From contig JACGWO010000003.1 in assembly GCA_034509735.1 (NCBI GenBank), forward strand, positions 9,486,001 to 9,550,000: a stretch of DNA of 64,000 nt. The letters run 5' to 3'. The position numbers were made by a program, and so were the translations under genes. Positions 10,515 through 22,515 of the stretch are shown here, piece after piece. The stretch comes from Sesamum alatum (Eukaryota > Streptophyta > Magnoliopsida > Lamiales > Pedaliaceae). The notes under the pieces are model-generated. The model was not told the origin of the DNA. It saw only the letters and a program-made list of their open reading frames with translations, and made no database searches. The number at the start of each line of letters is the position of its first letter. The first letter of the stretch is position 1.

Positions 10515-10519
10515 GTAAC
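10515..10519. repeat. Target site duplication (gtaac), right copy, of Element 2
   Basis: Matches 396-400. Element 1 resumes here. Confidence 0.93.
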
Positions 10520-12868
10520 CTAAACCCCCTCTCAAATGTAGGTGAAATTTGATGTTGAGTATTGACATGATCACTTTTACTCTATTTGGTATTTGATATT
10601 GTTCCTGTCACTAATCTGCGGGTGGTCTGCAGAAAGTGAATAAGGACTTAAAAGCCAAGAACAGTTCTAGGATTCAACAATGGCAAGGTCCATTGCTGAA
10701 AAGGACTAGAGACTTGTTAGGCCCATAATCGTGATCATGTTAGGATAGTTTATAGGAATTACGTAATTTAGCATGATCAAAAGTATGTCTCTTTGTTGGA
10801 CAAAGGTGTTATTTCATACATATTTGATCAACAAAATTATTGAATATTGTTTCATGTTTGCTAGTGTTTTCACGTAAATTCCTAGAATACCATCCCATAA
10901 AAGGTTTATAGATACTCAAAATTCAAATTATCTAAATGGATTAATCAAGACCAACTTACAGATTTGGCATCTGCAACAGCTAGGACGTTTCCTCTCATTA
11001 AAGATAAGTAAATTGGAAAGTTTGATAAATCTAGAAATACGTTATTCGAATCGACTAAATTTACAAGTCTTTTATGAAGAAGAAAGTCCCAAAACTCTTT
11101 GTTGGACGAAGTAGGCTTGCCAAATAGTCTATTGGAAGGGATCCAATAAGACAACTGTAGGTTACTAATACACAAGACCATAAGAGGGTTCAAAAGTCTA
11201 AAGGTCCCATAGAAGGTTTGGGAATTAGACTTAAGGTGGTGAATCATAAATGGTTGCAAAATTAAACCTGTTTCGATAGGATCGAAAAAGGCCGTGTATT
11301 TAGTGGGAGCTCTTGAGCATCCAAGTTGAGAATGGAATTCTCAATGAAACGTTTCCTGTAAAGGCCAAGTATGACAGTCTCTAATAAAGGGAACGATTGG
11401 GCCTCGTTGGACGAAGATCAATCGAAGTTTCGCCCTATTACCTTAGCCCATGTAGATGTAGACTCAAAAATTTCCAATGTAAGGAACGTGGCACTTTGCT
11501 AGGAGTCATGCACAAGGAGCCATGGTTTGGCAAGCCTGTGTCCCGACAAAGTCCTTGAGCATGTAGAAGGATCCTACATATGTCAAGGGACTAGTGGGAG
11601 ATAAATTAGACTCGATGTCCAGTTTGTATAGGTTTGCGGCAAAATAATGCTAACGTTGCTTATAATCGCATTTCTTACTTAAACTGATCATATTCCAGTC
11701 CCCTTAAGAACAAACTCGAATGTCGTAAAGGTACGAGTGATCGGGATAAGTTCGGTCAAAATTGGATAGAAATCCAAACGACCTACGGAACGTGATGATG
11801 GACATCATAGTAGGATTTATGGAGAGGAGCCATAGAACCCGCTAGGAAATTCAAACAAGGTTTGAAACACCGCACAACTGGAATATTCATTTTGACGAGC
11901 TCATACGGAGCATGACTAGTTCTTAAACGACGTAGGTGATCAGTGGGAGTAGAAATGGAGTTCCAAGTGTTTAAGTGAGAAATGTCTTGATTCATGGATG
12001 AATTCAAGACATTAGGAATCACTAAAACACAACTGTAACTCACGAAAATTCTCCATGACATTTTAGGGTTCCCACATACATATCATGAATTGAGTTTTTC
12101 AAAGATTCAGCCAATGGTAGATTGATGAGAAAACACAGATATGTAGAGGGACAAGTTGTTCGAGACTCAGTCATAGTTAGACTAACGAGAAAGCTTAGAT
12201 ACTATGAATAAAGCATCAAGCCATTGAAGGCTTAGTCACGGTGGACTAATGAGAAGGCTTGGATGTTAAGTATCCCCTACGTCTTAACCCTAGGCAAACA
12301 TACGATATGTTTACTCGGTGCATAGAAGCCGATGTTGAGTGTGCTTCTTGCATGACTCAACATAAATCAGTAATGCACTGAGGGGTTGATGATAGCAATC
12401 AACAACGATCCTTAGTACCTGAATAAGGACTAAAGATGTGTTCATGATGCACCGTCTGTTGAGAGTTGCTTTGGAAGGCTAAAGCGTACAAGCTTCCAGA
12501 GCATAGTGAAAACCAGTTAGTCTCAAAGGTATGCATAGTCAGGCCCAATGACGAGTGCATTGAATAGTGGTCATGGATGAAGACTACGTCCACAGGATGG
12601 ACGTGGCGCCTAGCACGGCCAAGCCATGTTCGCCTATATAGCAGGCAACTTGGCTATAGGAATATTGGCACGAGATCTCATCACAAGATCTATGAAAATA
12701 TTCTTCGACAACCACCATCTCTAGGAGGCGATGTTGGATAGAGGTAACACGGTTAGAGCGTATTGCTTCGACGAGGAAATATAAGCGGACTCACGAGACC
12801 TTAGTCGGTATCGTAGATTACTCATACTCAGAGGATTCTGAACAAAGTGGGTAATTGACTTAGTGGTC
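10520..12868 (+). pseudogene. Decayed pol (PR-IN-RT-RNaseH) of Element 1
   Basis: Plus-strand pol remnant that continues the gag of 1-400. It begins in the protease neighbourhood (about 10520-10750), passes the pre-integrase and integrase (about 10900-11600) and RT (about 11600-12350), and ends with RNaseH before the polypurine tract. It aligns base for base with the reverse complement of 2733-5049 and shares the same losses. For example 11783-12061 on the minus strand and 3582-3824 on the plus strand give matching antisense peptides. The two copies are therefore siblings from an already decayed ancestor. No catalytic motif is readable. Confidence 0.75.
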
Positions 12869-12879
12869 AAGTGGGAGAT
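12869..12879 (+). other. Polypurine tract of Element 1
   Basis: AAGTGGGAGAT directly before the LTR start TGTTAGAATAGG. Confidence 0.9.
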
Positions 12880-15800
12880 TGTTAGAATAGGTGATTAGAA
12901 AGTCAATGGTATTGGCTATTACGAGAACCATTCGTCAATCTTTGAACAAGTAATATTATGTTAATGAATGTAGTAAGGACTCATAGGCATAAGTTTGTTG
13001 TGCTTACTGCTTGCATCGTTTCGATGTCACAACAAACGCCCACAGACTGAAATATTATTTCTGGAAATTGGAACTACGCTTGGAGGTAGGTTCATGAAAT
13101 CAATTTCGCTGAATCAGTCTAAAATACTCATAGTCAAGGAATCTCGAGAAAGGGCATCGAGAATCCATTTGAGACTTGCACTAAGCATCTGCATTCACAT
13201 TTCATCGACAAGTGACGAGGCTCGTCCATGCAGTGTTAGTGGGTTAGCCAGCTAGGTGGCTCCTAACTGAGGTGACTCGCAGGAATCGTCATATAGAAGC
13301 CACTCGGGCTTGGTCGGTATGACTCGTATTCCCGGTTCCGATAGTACGGGATTAGTCGTCGGACTTGAGGAATCATGGCAGTCACATGCATATGAAGACT
13401 GTTGAAAGAATCGGGTACGGCCCGGGAACGCAACGGAAGCGTAAAAACGTAAATTTAAGACATAATTTAAACCGGATTCAAAGGGGTGTTCCCTTTTTAA
13501 GTTCCCGGGTGTTCGGTGTTTGTCAAAGCATAAACAACAAGATAAAACATGTTGGACATGTGGCTTAAAAGGAGAAGAAGAAAGTTACACAAAAAATGTA
13601 AAAGGAAACCAACCTTTATTCGTTTATGTAGAACGGGTTCGTGCGTTGTTCCTTTCTTTTCCTTCTTCGTTCGTCGTCCACTTGAGAGCTCAACGTAGAA
13701 CTCCTTTAATGCGTTCCACACCACACTATGGATTTATTTCTACTCTATTGCTAGATAGAAAGTAGAAACAAAGAAGAAGAAATAATTCCAAAGAAAGCAC
13801 TATCGATTAGTGTACCTTGGAATATTTTTGTTCAATCTTCTCTAAGAAGTATGAACACTAAAAGAGAGAATTTTCAGAGAGTATATGGCTTAAAAACTCC
13901 AGCAAAAATGAAGCAAGTTAAGTTAATAGTGTCTAGCAAAGTAGTTTTTTGTATGTAGAATATAGTGTTCAAAAAAACAACCTACATAAGTAACCTCCAA
14001 GGCAACTTCCACATACACACACTTCTAGAACATCCACTACACATGATAGAAAGAGAAAACCACCCACAACTCAGCAAATTTTCGTGCTCATCATGTACAT
14101 ATGTGGAAGAGTTGAAACTCCTCCTTAACTAGCTTCAACTTGCATGAAAAAATGGACTTGGACCTTTATGTTTTTTTGGAATTGTATTTAATAAAATTAA
14201 ATAAAGTCCAAACATGTATCCATTGGGTATTAATTAATCTAATTAATTTTAATCCAATTGAATCCCAATTATTTATTTAATCCAATTAAATAAACATAAG
14301 TCCAAATTAAGAATAATTGATCCAATCAACTATTCTAGCCAAAACCTAATAAATTAATCCAATTAATTTAAAGGTCCTTAGTCCAAAAAATTAACTAATG
14401 CAATTAATTAATTCTTGGACCATCCATCAAATGGATTTCTCAATAAATGATCCAATCATTTATTTTCTCTCTTGAATAAATGTAATCCGATTAAATTTGT
14501 TCGCTTCTTCTAGAATTAATTCCAAATTAACTCTGCCAAATCCAAAGTGATTTGTGTGTGACTCATTAGGTTCACCCTCAGCTAGACTTGGGCTTGTGTC
14601 CAACACAATTGATCAATTAAATCTAATTTAATTTATTATTTTTCGATTAACCATTAATCAGAAAAACGCCCGTCACCATGGGTGGCCGTCTAGCAACGGT
14701 CCATGGCACTAGAGACTAGGTGAATGTTGGCGTGAATATTTAGGCTCCCGAGTTCCATACGAGTACGGTCCTTCCACCATCCGTCTCCCGGTCTAAGTCT
14801 AGGGTATGGAATTGGGCGTCGGTTCCCATCCTTGACTAGACAAACTATGCTCACTAACTCCAGACACGTTTACTCTATCGATCGATGTAGGAAACCATTC
14901 CCTACTCGACGAATCACTGTGGCCACAAACTTATAAGAGTTTAAACTGTCTCAGAGCGCATAGGAGACTCGACTGTTATATACTGACAGGTGACAGATCC
15001 TATCTTGGAATCCACCGTCCTCAATACATATTCCGACTGCACTGTATAAGGCTTATGATGAACGTATCCCAGATACTGACATCTCTTGCCAGATGCTAGA
15101 TACAGCCATCATATGCATGTGACTGCCATGATTCCTCAAGTCCGAGGACTAATCTCGTACTATCGGAGCCGGGAATGCCAGTCATACCGACCAAGCCTCC
15201 AAGGCTTCCATATGACGATTCCCCTGATTCAGTTCAGTCAGTTGACATCCTTGTCAACTAACCCACTAATATTGCATAGACGTCCAACGTCTGTCGCCGA
15301 TGAAACACGGCACTCATCTAATGAATGCAATCCTTAGTGCAAGTCTGTATAGGACTCTCGATGCCCTGTCTCAAGGTCCTCGACTTGGAACATTTCAGAC
15401 CTAACCCTTAGAAGTTAGTTTCATAGCTGCCATCCAATGCGCAGCCCAACTACATGGGTTGTTCGTTTGGCCTGTGGGCTTTGTTGTGATGTTAACGGAA
15501 TAAACATAAATAGCAAGCACAACAAATGGAACTGCCAAACATGAATACTTACTTTATTCATATAAGAATATTACAATTAAAATGACATTGTCAGAAATAG
15601 ATTACATCAAGACCAATCTAATTGGCTTTTCGGTCACCTATTCTAACAACTGTATCTTGGATCTGGCGAGAGGTGATTATTCTGTAAGATGGTCATTATA
15701 AGCCTTGTCCAGTACAGTTGGAGTATGTAGGAAGGACGGTGGATTCCAAGATAGGATCTGTCCGCCGTCAGTACATGACGGTGATGTCTCCTATGCACTC

Positions 15801-17290
15801 TAAGATGGTTTAGACTCTGAAAGTCTATGGCCATAGCAATTGATTGAGTAGGAAAGGGTTTCCTACGTCGATCGATAGAGTTAAAACTATCTCGAGCATT
15901 AACATAGATGCCTAAGTCAAGGATGGGAACCGACATCCTAATTCCATGTCCTAGACTAAAGGTCGGGAGACAGGCAACAGTAGGACTGTACCGTACGTAT
16001 CAAGCGACGGTAGGACCGTACATGCATGTAACTCGGAGCCTAAATGTTCACACCAAATATTCACCTAGTCTCTATTGCCATGGACCGTTGCTAGATGGCC
16101 ACCCATGGTGACGGACTATTTTGGTTATGAAATAACAAGAAGTAGGTCCAAGTCTAGCTGAAAGGTGAACCCCAAAGAGTCATACCCGCTACACCAAATG
16201 AAAGGGAATTAACTTGGAATTAATTCCAGGAGAAGGTTTAATTTAATGGAATTAAATTATGCTTCTTGGAGATTCAAGCCTCGATGGATTATTTGAAATA
16301 ATCGGGCTTGATTTCTTAAATTAGATTTATGGATTTTATAAAGCATCGACTTCCTTTTTAATTAGATTAAAAGGGTGAATTAATTAATGGGCTTGGTATA
16401 TTAAATAGGATTTAATATAAAGTCCATGGGACTATTTAATTTGGAATTAAATAAAGTCCATTCCATTAATTAATTAATGGGCTTGGTATATTAAATAGGA
16501 TTTATTATAAAGTCCATGGGACTATTTAATTTAGAATTAAATAGGCCCATTCCATAAAGCCCATCAAAATGGACGGACAAGATTTGATCAAGCGATTGAT
16601 GAGATGAAGGGCCATGATTAATTTGACTTAATCAAAGCCTAGTTTAACTAGGATTTGACTAGGTCAAAATCCTAGTCAAGTGTGCCTCCTTAGAAGAGGT
16701 TGAGTAGGAAAAGAAAATTCTATTTTCTATAAATACTCAAAAACACACACATACATCTACTAATCTCTACAACTCTCATCTTACAATTCTCTCTCAAAAT
16801 TCGTCCACCCCCTCTCATACTCTCACAGGTTTCTAGTTCATCTTGATTTATTCAAGCTAGAAAATAAGAGACGTCGATTGTGTTAATTGATAGCGTGTAT
16901 CGATGTCTCTTCTCCCCAAATAATTTCTTGCTAGCACAAGGGTTCTTTGCTTTTCGGTGTAGCGAGTGAGATGATTTAGAGGGCCTCTTTCTTTGAGATC
17001 TTGGTGCAAAACGGGGAACAATGCATGTAGCCGAACGAAGACAAAACTACAACCGGGTAGGTTCATTAATTATGTTTTTTGGTTCAAATTCTATGGCCTC
17101 CATGTCGTGTTTTATTTAACATGAGACACACCGAATGCCCGGGAGATTCAAGGGCACACCCCTTGATCCGTTTATGTATGTTATGCATACTTTAAATTCT
17201 ATTTAATTATGCTTTGCAATTTTTATTATGTAATCTTTCGCGCTTCCGCTATTCGCGTTCATCTCACGTGTCGATCCACGTAACGTTTCA
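12880..17290 (+). repeat. 3' LTR of Element 1, split by a solo LTR
   Basis: Starts TGTTAGAATAGGTGATTAG and ends GTTTCA. The two parts, 12880-13402 and 15649-17290, join through the duplicated actgt. It belongs to the Element 2 family: the promoter (TATAAATA at about 16729-16736), TTGAC cluster (about 16620-16680), two AT-rich repeats (about 16385-16555) and terminal block (CGCGCTTCCGCTATTCGCG) are shared. It is more diverged than Element 2's LTRs. Confidence 0.9.
13403..15648 (-). mobile_element. Element 3: solo LTR of the Element 9 family (2246 bp)
   Basis: In sense orientation it starts TGTTAGAATAGGTGACC at 15648 and ends ...CGTACCCGATTCTTTCA at 13403. The 5 bp actgt flanks it on both sides (13398-13402 and 15649-15653). 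There is no internal region. A solo LTR with an intact duplication is the standard product of recombination between the two LTRs of one inserted element. It closely resembles the Element 9 LTRs (48007-50245, 56215-58452). Short frames within it also appear in those LTRs and are not genes. Confidence 0.95.
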
Positions 17291-18994
17291 CTATGCGCAA
17301 CTCAACTCAATGGCTTTAACCAATCGGTCTATGGGCATTTATTGTGACTTTGAAACGCCATTCAATGTGAGTAGTAAGCACAACAAACACATTTTGCCAA
17401 TGATGAATACTTACTTTATCCATCAGTATAATATTACTTTGATAAAGATCGACAAATAGTTCCCAGAACAGCAAATCTAATTGACTTCTGGTCACCTATT
17501 CTAGCAATCTCCTAATTGACCACAAAGCCATTTCCTATGATGCTCAGAGCTTTCTGAGCATGAGCAATCTACGATACTGGCTCGATCTTGTGGGTCTACT
17601 ATATTTCTCTGCTGAAGTGACCCGGTCCAACCATGTCACCTTTTCCTACCATTGTTGCCTGCAAATGGTGGTTCTCTAAGAATTTTCCATTGATCTGTGA
17701 TGATATCTCGAGCCCAAAAGCTTTTGCCAAGTCTAGTTGTTGGCCTCCAAGGCAACTACTGGCTCGGCCGTGCAAGGCACCACATCCATCCTATGGATGC
17801 GGTTTTCAATCCAAACCACTTTCCAGAAACGACTTCCAAAGTCGGGATGCATTCGACTTTCATAATGACCTGTCGTGGTATCCCACTTGAAACCTTTTCA
17901 AGCGACCACACTCACCATTAAGTCCAAATGTACATACATATTGAGACTAAACATTGGTCACATGATTCTGAAAGCTAGTATCGCTATAGTCTTCCAGAAT
18001 CAACCCTCCACAAAATGCGCATCAAGAACACTTCTTTAATCCTTATTCAGGTATTAAAGGCTATTCTCAACAGCTGTCTATTGCCTTCTCGACACAAGCC
18101 CAATAACCGTTGTTATGCCCAAAGCATACACAATATCAGGCCAAATGCACGAACAACATTTTCATGCTGCTTAAGGCAAAGACGTAGGGGATGTCAAACA
18201 TCTAAGCTTTCTCATCAGTCTACGGTGACTGAGTCTTAAACAGCTTAACCCTGTATAAAGGAATCAAATTCCTATCATGGAGAACTGCGTAAACAACGCT
18301 TGTGTTTCATTGTTTCCTAACATCTTAAATTCATTCTAAATGAATAAGACGTTACACACTAAACCCTTGGAACAAAACTATCCTCCCACTGACCCTAAAG
18401 CCCGTTACTGATCGAGTCATACTTCGGATGAACTCGTCAAAATGAATATTCCAGTAACAGAAAATTTCAAACCCAGTTTGAATTTTCATGACGGATCCAA
18501 TAGCTCTAAGCCATTGATCCGAACTCGATATCCAACATCGTTTCTCCTTGTATCTTTTGGATAATAATTGAATTGACCGGGCATACCCAGAAACCTATAC
18601 TTCTCAAGTAAGTAAGGTATTCTGGTTATCCTTAGGAGGACTGGAATATAGTCAGTGGAACAATATAATTACAAATGATATTTGCATTATTCTGCATTAA
18701 ACCTGCACAAATCAAACACCTAGTCTAATTTGTCTCCCATTAGTCCCTTGACGTATGTGGGATTATCCCTTGTACTCAAGAACTTTGTAGGATGCAGGCT
18801 TGCCAAACCATATCCTATATGGCAACTAGATCATGACTATTAGAAAAAAACAATGTTTCTCAACTTGGCAACCATTCCAATCCATGTCTAAACGGGTTAA
18901 GGTAATATAGTGAAACCCCAACCGAACCAAGTCTAACAAGGTTCGATTTCTCCCTTATCAGAGACCGTTCAACCATGGTCCTTATAGGAAGAAT
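17291..18994 (-). mobile_element. Element 4: fragment of an older decayed copia element
   Basis: A remnant matching 39393-41097 of Element 7. 17291-17506 is the end of an LTR (the first part in sense), closing in ATTCTAGCA where others have ATTCTAACA. 17507-17517 is a mutated polypurine tract. 17518-18994 is decayed RNaseH, RT and integrase on the minus strand. Element 1 inserted into its LTR, so the rest of that LTR should lie left of the window. On the right it breaks at 18994 against the recombinant LTR. No catalytic residues are readable, and plus-strand open frames here are antisense noise. Confidence 0.75.
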
Positions 18995-20605
18995 TGAAAG
19001 CCTTGGGTAGGCGTGTGGATCGTCCCGGGAATAGCGCGAACGCGGAAGCACGGTAATGAATTTAAATTATGAAAATTTAAATATGCATAATACGTATAAA
19101 ATTAAAACACGTTCAAAGGGTGTGCCCTTGAAGTTCCCGGGTGTTTGGTGTATCTCATGAAATAAGAACATACATGCAATCATGGAGGCCATAGGATTTG
19201 TAAAATAAAAGAGGACGAAAACATAAATAGAGACCTACCGGTTCGTCGTTTTCCTCTTCTAACCGGTACTCGCGTTGTTCCCCAATTTGCTCCAAGACCT
19301 CGTATGTAAGATCCTCTAAATCGTGACACGCAATCCGCCCATGAACTTTATATTAAATCCTATTTAATATACCAAACCCATTAATTAATTCACTCTTTTA
19401 ACCTAATTAAAAGGGAAGCCCATGCTTTATAAAATCCATAAATCTACTATGAATTCAAGCCCAATTATTCCAAAATAACCCATCGAGGCTTGAATCCCCA
19501 AAAAGTATAATTTAATTCCATTAAATTAAACCTTCTCCCGGAATTAATTCCAAATTAATTTTCTTTCATTTGGTGTACTGAGTGTGACTCTTTAGGGTTC
19601 ACCTTTCAGCTAGACTTGGGCCTACTTCTTGTTATTCCATAACCAAAGTAGTCCGTTACCATGGGTGGCCATCTAGCGACGGTCTATGGCATTAGAGACT
19701 AGGTGAATATGTGGTGTGAACATTTAAGCTCTGAGTTACATGCAGGTACGGTCCGACCGTCGCTCGATACGTACGGGTACGGTCCGACTGTCGCCTGTCT
19801 CCTGGCCTTTACTCTAGGACATGAAATTAGGCGTCGGTTCCCATCTTTGACTAGACATCTATGGTTAATGCTTGAGATAGGTTTAACTTAACGTAGAAAA
19901 TCCTTTCCCACTATATCAAGTGCTACGGCCATAGACTTTGTGAGTCTAAACCATCTTCGAGCGCATAGGAGATCTCGCTGTCATATCCTTTGATAGGGGA
20001 CAGATCCTATCTTGGAATACACCGTTCTTACATACTCCGACTGCACTGGACGAGGCTTATGATGACCATGTAATATAACCGGTCAAATTTCACCATATCC
20101 AAGATACAGCCTTAGTATGTAGGGGACTGCCGTGATCCTCAAGTCCGAGGACTAATCCCGTATTATCGAAACCGGGAATACGAGTCATATCGACCAAGCC
20201 CGAGTGGCTTTCATATGACGATTGCGGCGAGTCACCTCAGTCGGTCGCTCCCCAGCAGGCCGACCCACTAACACTGCTTAGACGATCCTCGTCACCCGTT
20301 GATGAAACACGACAGCAGATGCTTAGTGCAAGTCTCAAGGCGATTCTCGATGCCCTGTCTCAAGATTCCTTTTACTTGGAGTATTTCAGACCGATTCGGT
20401 GAAACTGATTTCATAAACCTACCTTCAAGCATAGTTCCAATTTCCCGAAATGTTATTTCAGTCTGTTGTGACAAGCAGTACGTACAACAAGCTCATGCCT
20501 ATGAATCCTTACTACATTCATTAACATAATATTACTTCTTCACAGATTGACGAATGGTTCTCAGAACAGCCAATAGCACTGACTTTCTGGTCACATATTC
20601 TAACA
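18995..20605 (-). repeat. Recombinant (chimeric) LTR
   Basis: The left part (18995 to about 19338) matches the 3' end of the array-family LTR: its sense end CGCCTACCCAAGGCTTTCA is also at 34343. The rest (about 19339-20605) matches the 5' part of the Element 2 LTR, ending ATTCTAACA. The switch falls between CAATCCGCC and TGAACTTTATATT. Flanks do not match (agaat at 18990-18994, ctatg at 20606-20610), and they belong to two different elements: Element 4 integrase on the left and a plus-strand gag on the right. Recombination between LTRs of two elements, with loss of what lay between, explains this. Confidence 0.75.
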
Positions 20606-21175
20606 CTATGCAGTCCCAGACCGGCATACTAGGTATGTCGCGACGAAGGCGTTCTTTGGAACTAAAATGACCGAAGGATCCTCTGTACAAGAGCACGGGG
20701 TTAAAATGCTTACCCTGGTGGAAAAGCTCGAGGACCTAAAGGTAGGCCTCGATAATGAGACGTACATAGATGTGATCCTTCAGTCTCTCCCACCCTCCTT
20801 CGACCAATTTATTATTAACTATAACATGAGCACACTTGAGAAGGTTATTCATGAGTTAATCAATATGTTGGTATAATACGAGGCAACGACCAAGAAGTCC
20901 ACGCCGTCGGTATTGTTTGGAGGTGCTTCGACTTCCAAGGCGAAAGGCAAGGGTGCCGGACGTTGGAAAAGGAAGAAGGGAAAGGGAAAAGCCATCAAAG
21001 CAGCTACAAACACTAAGAGTGTTCCCATTTCCAAAGAGGGGAAAGGCAAAGGAAAACGAAAGGTTGTCTCCAAGCAACAGTCGAGGGCATATGACATATG
21101 TACCAATTGCCATGAGAAAGGGCATTGGAAAAGGGAGTGCCCGAAACTCCTCTCGAACCAAGGTATCTTTGTGAT
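20606..21175 (+). pseudogene. Gag (5'-truncated) in segment S1
   Basis: Gag forms the particle and binds element RNA. The visible order is YVATKAFFGTKMTEGSSVQ, then a LVEKLEDL..LDNETYIDVILQSLPP stretch, a lysine/glycine-rich linker (about 20935-21080), and a complete zinc knuckle C-TN-C-HEKG-H-WKRE-C at about 21100-21143. A TAA at 20874 interrupts the frame where relatives have a Gln/Tyr codon; the frame then stays open to the protease. The first about 110 residues are missing. Confidence 0.85.
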
Positions 21176-21600
21176 TGAGGTTAATATGGTTACTAACTCT
21201 GCCTCTTGGGTATTAGATACCGGCTGTGGAGCTAACATTTCCAACGATTTGCAGGTGCTGAAAAGAAGCAGAAAACTGGGTAGCGGGGATACGATCTGAA
21301 AGCTTGGGAATGGCAAGGCCATCTCGGCAGAAGCAGTAGGATCCGCCACTCTAGTAGTTAGTGATCGTATTAGTATAGAGTTAGAGCTAGTTTATTATGT
21401 ACCTAGTATGATTAAAAAACATCATTTCCATTCTGTTGTTAGACAATAGTGGATATGAGTTTATGATCAATAAAAATTGCTTTTATTTGATGAGGTGTGG
21501 AATTGCTCATCTGCTTGGTACACTTAATAATGGTCTCTATATCTTATAACAAATGAACTTCATTCTAAACGTTCAACACAAACGTAAAATAGATAACAAC
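21176..21600 (+). pseudogene. Protease and pre-integrase start in segment S1
   Basis: The aspartic protease matures Gag-Pol. The active-site motif reads ASWVLDTGCGANISNDL (21196-21250), with the D-T-G triad. A TGA at 21297 and further stops follow. The downstream piece (about 21380-21600) matches the pre-integrase region (a stretch with NKNCFYL and NGLYIL) in a shifted frame. Confidence 0.8.
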
Positions 21601-22515
21601 GGGAACGCACGACTGTGGCACGCTAGGCTAGGTCACATATCCTAAGACAGGATGAAGAAATTGGTAGACTCAAAGAACCTAGAGGAAGGGGACTTGAGTG
21701 AGCTACCAACTTGTGAATCCTGTCTAAGAGGGAAAATGACCAAGAAGCCCTTTGTAGGGCAAAGCAGGCTTGCCACAGGTCTGTTGGACCTGGTCCATAC
21801 AGACGTATGTGGACCACTAAGGACGCAGGCCTGAGGTGGGTTCTCATACTTCATAACCTTCACCGATGATCATTCACGGTATGGTTATGTATACCTGATG
21901 AGGTACAAGTCTGAAACTCTTGAGAGGTTTAAAGAATTCAGACTTGAAGTTGAGAACCAAACCGGCTGCAAAATTAAAGTCCTACGGTTAGACCGAGGTG
22001 GAGAATACCTTAGTACTGAGTTCCTTGATTATCTTAAAGAAAATGGTATAATATCTGAATGGACACCTCCCAGGACACCACAGTTGAATGTGTCTCTGAA
22101 AGGAGTAATCGAACCCTGTTGGACATGGTTCGATCCATGATGAGTTTTACCAAATTGCCCTTGTCCTTTTAGGGCTACGCATTGGATACTGCGACCAAGT
22201 TACTAAATTTGGCGGCAACCAGTGTGTTGACCCAAACGCCATATGAAATATGGCACGGCAAGCCTGCGTCCTACAACTACTTGAAAGTGTGGGGTAGCCC
22301 CGCATACGTCAAGAGGTTAGTGGGAGATAAGCTAGAATCCAGGTCTAGCTTATGCAGGTTCGTTGGATACCCTAAGGAAACTGCAGGTTATTACTTCTAT
22401 GATCCCTTGGAACAAAAGGTATTTGTTTCAAGGCACGCAGTATTCCTGGAACAAGGCTTTCTAGAGGATATCCAACCTGATGAACTGATCTTTGAAGAAT
22501 CAAGTGATGGAAACT
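21601..22515 (+). pseudogene. Integrase in segment S1
   Basis: Integrase inserts the cDNA. The N-terminal zinc-binding part has LWHARLGHI and, about 30 residues on, ELPTCESCLRGKMTK (HHCC type). The first catalytic Asp is in HTDVCGP and the second in LRLDRGGEY. The Glu-containing segment is destroyed by a frameshift near 22090-22110, after TPPRTPQLN. An in-frame TGA lies at about 21832. The C-terminal part (22182-22515) is open and includes WHGKPASYNYLKVWGSPAYV and GYPKETAGYYFYDP, ending at a TAG (22515-22517). Confidence 0.85.

Larger units (their letters stand above)
1..17290 (+). mobile_element. Element 1: decayed Ty1/copia retrotransposon, 5' part outside the window, interrupted twice
   Basis: This plus-strand copia element can be rebuilt across two later insertions. 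Gag remnant occupies 1-400, decayed pol 10515-12868, the polypurine tract 12869-12879, and the 3' LTR 12880-13402 plus 15649-17290. Element 2 fills 401-10514 and a solo LTR fills 13403-15648, each with its own 5 bp target duplication, so they are younger. The sequence runs on collinearly across both insertions when compared with other copies in the window. Without the solo LTR and one duplication copy, its LTR is about 2.16 kb. It ends in ...GTTTCA at 17290. The next bases, ctatg (17291-17295), should be its right target duplication; the left copy lies outside the window. Coding capacity is lost. Confidence 0.85.

Noticed and set aside
17291..17295. Pairing ctatg here with ctatg at 20606-20610 as one target duplication
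   Set aside because: Both pentamers belong to their own host sequences (Element 4 LTR and gag), shown by collinear relatives at 39402 and 32727. The match is probably chance.
18995..20605. Calling this a complete inserted solo LTR
   Set aside because: Its flanking 5-mers do not match, and its two halves belong to different LTR families, so a simple solo LTR does not fit.
20849..21349. Minus-strand 166-codon frame rich in Phe/Pro/Leu
   Set aside because: Antisense of the lysine-rich gag linker (AAG/AAA read backwards). The sense strand gives a clear gag with a zinc knuckle.
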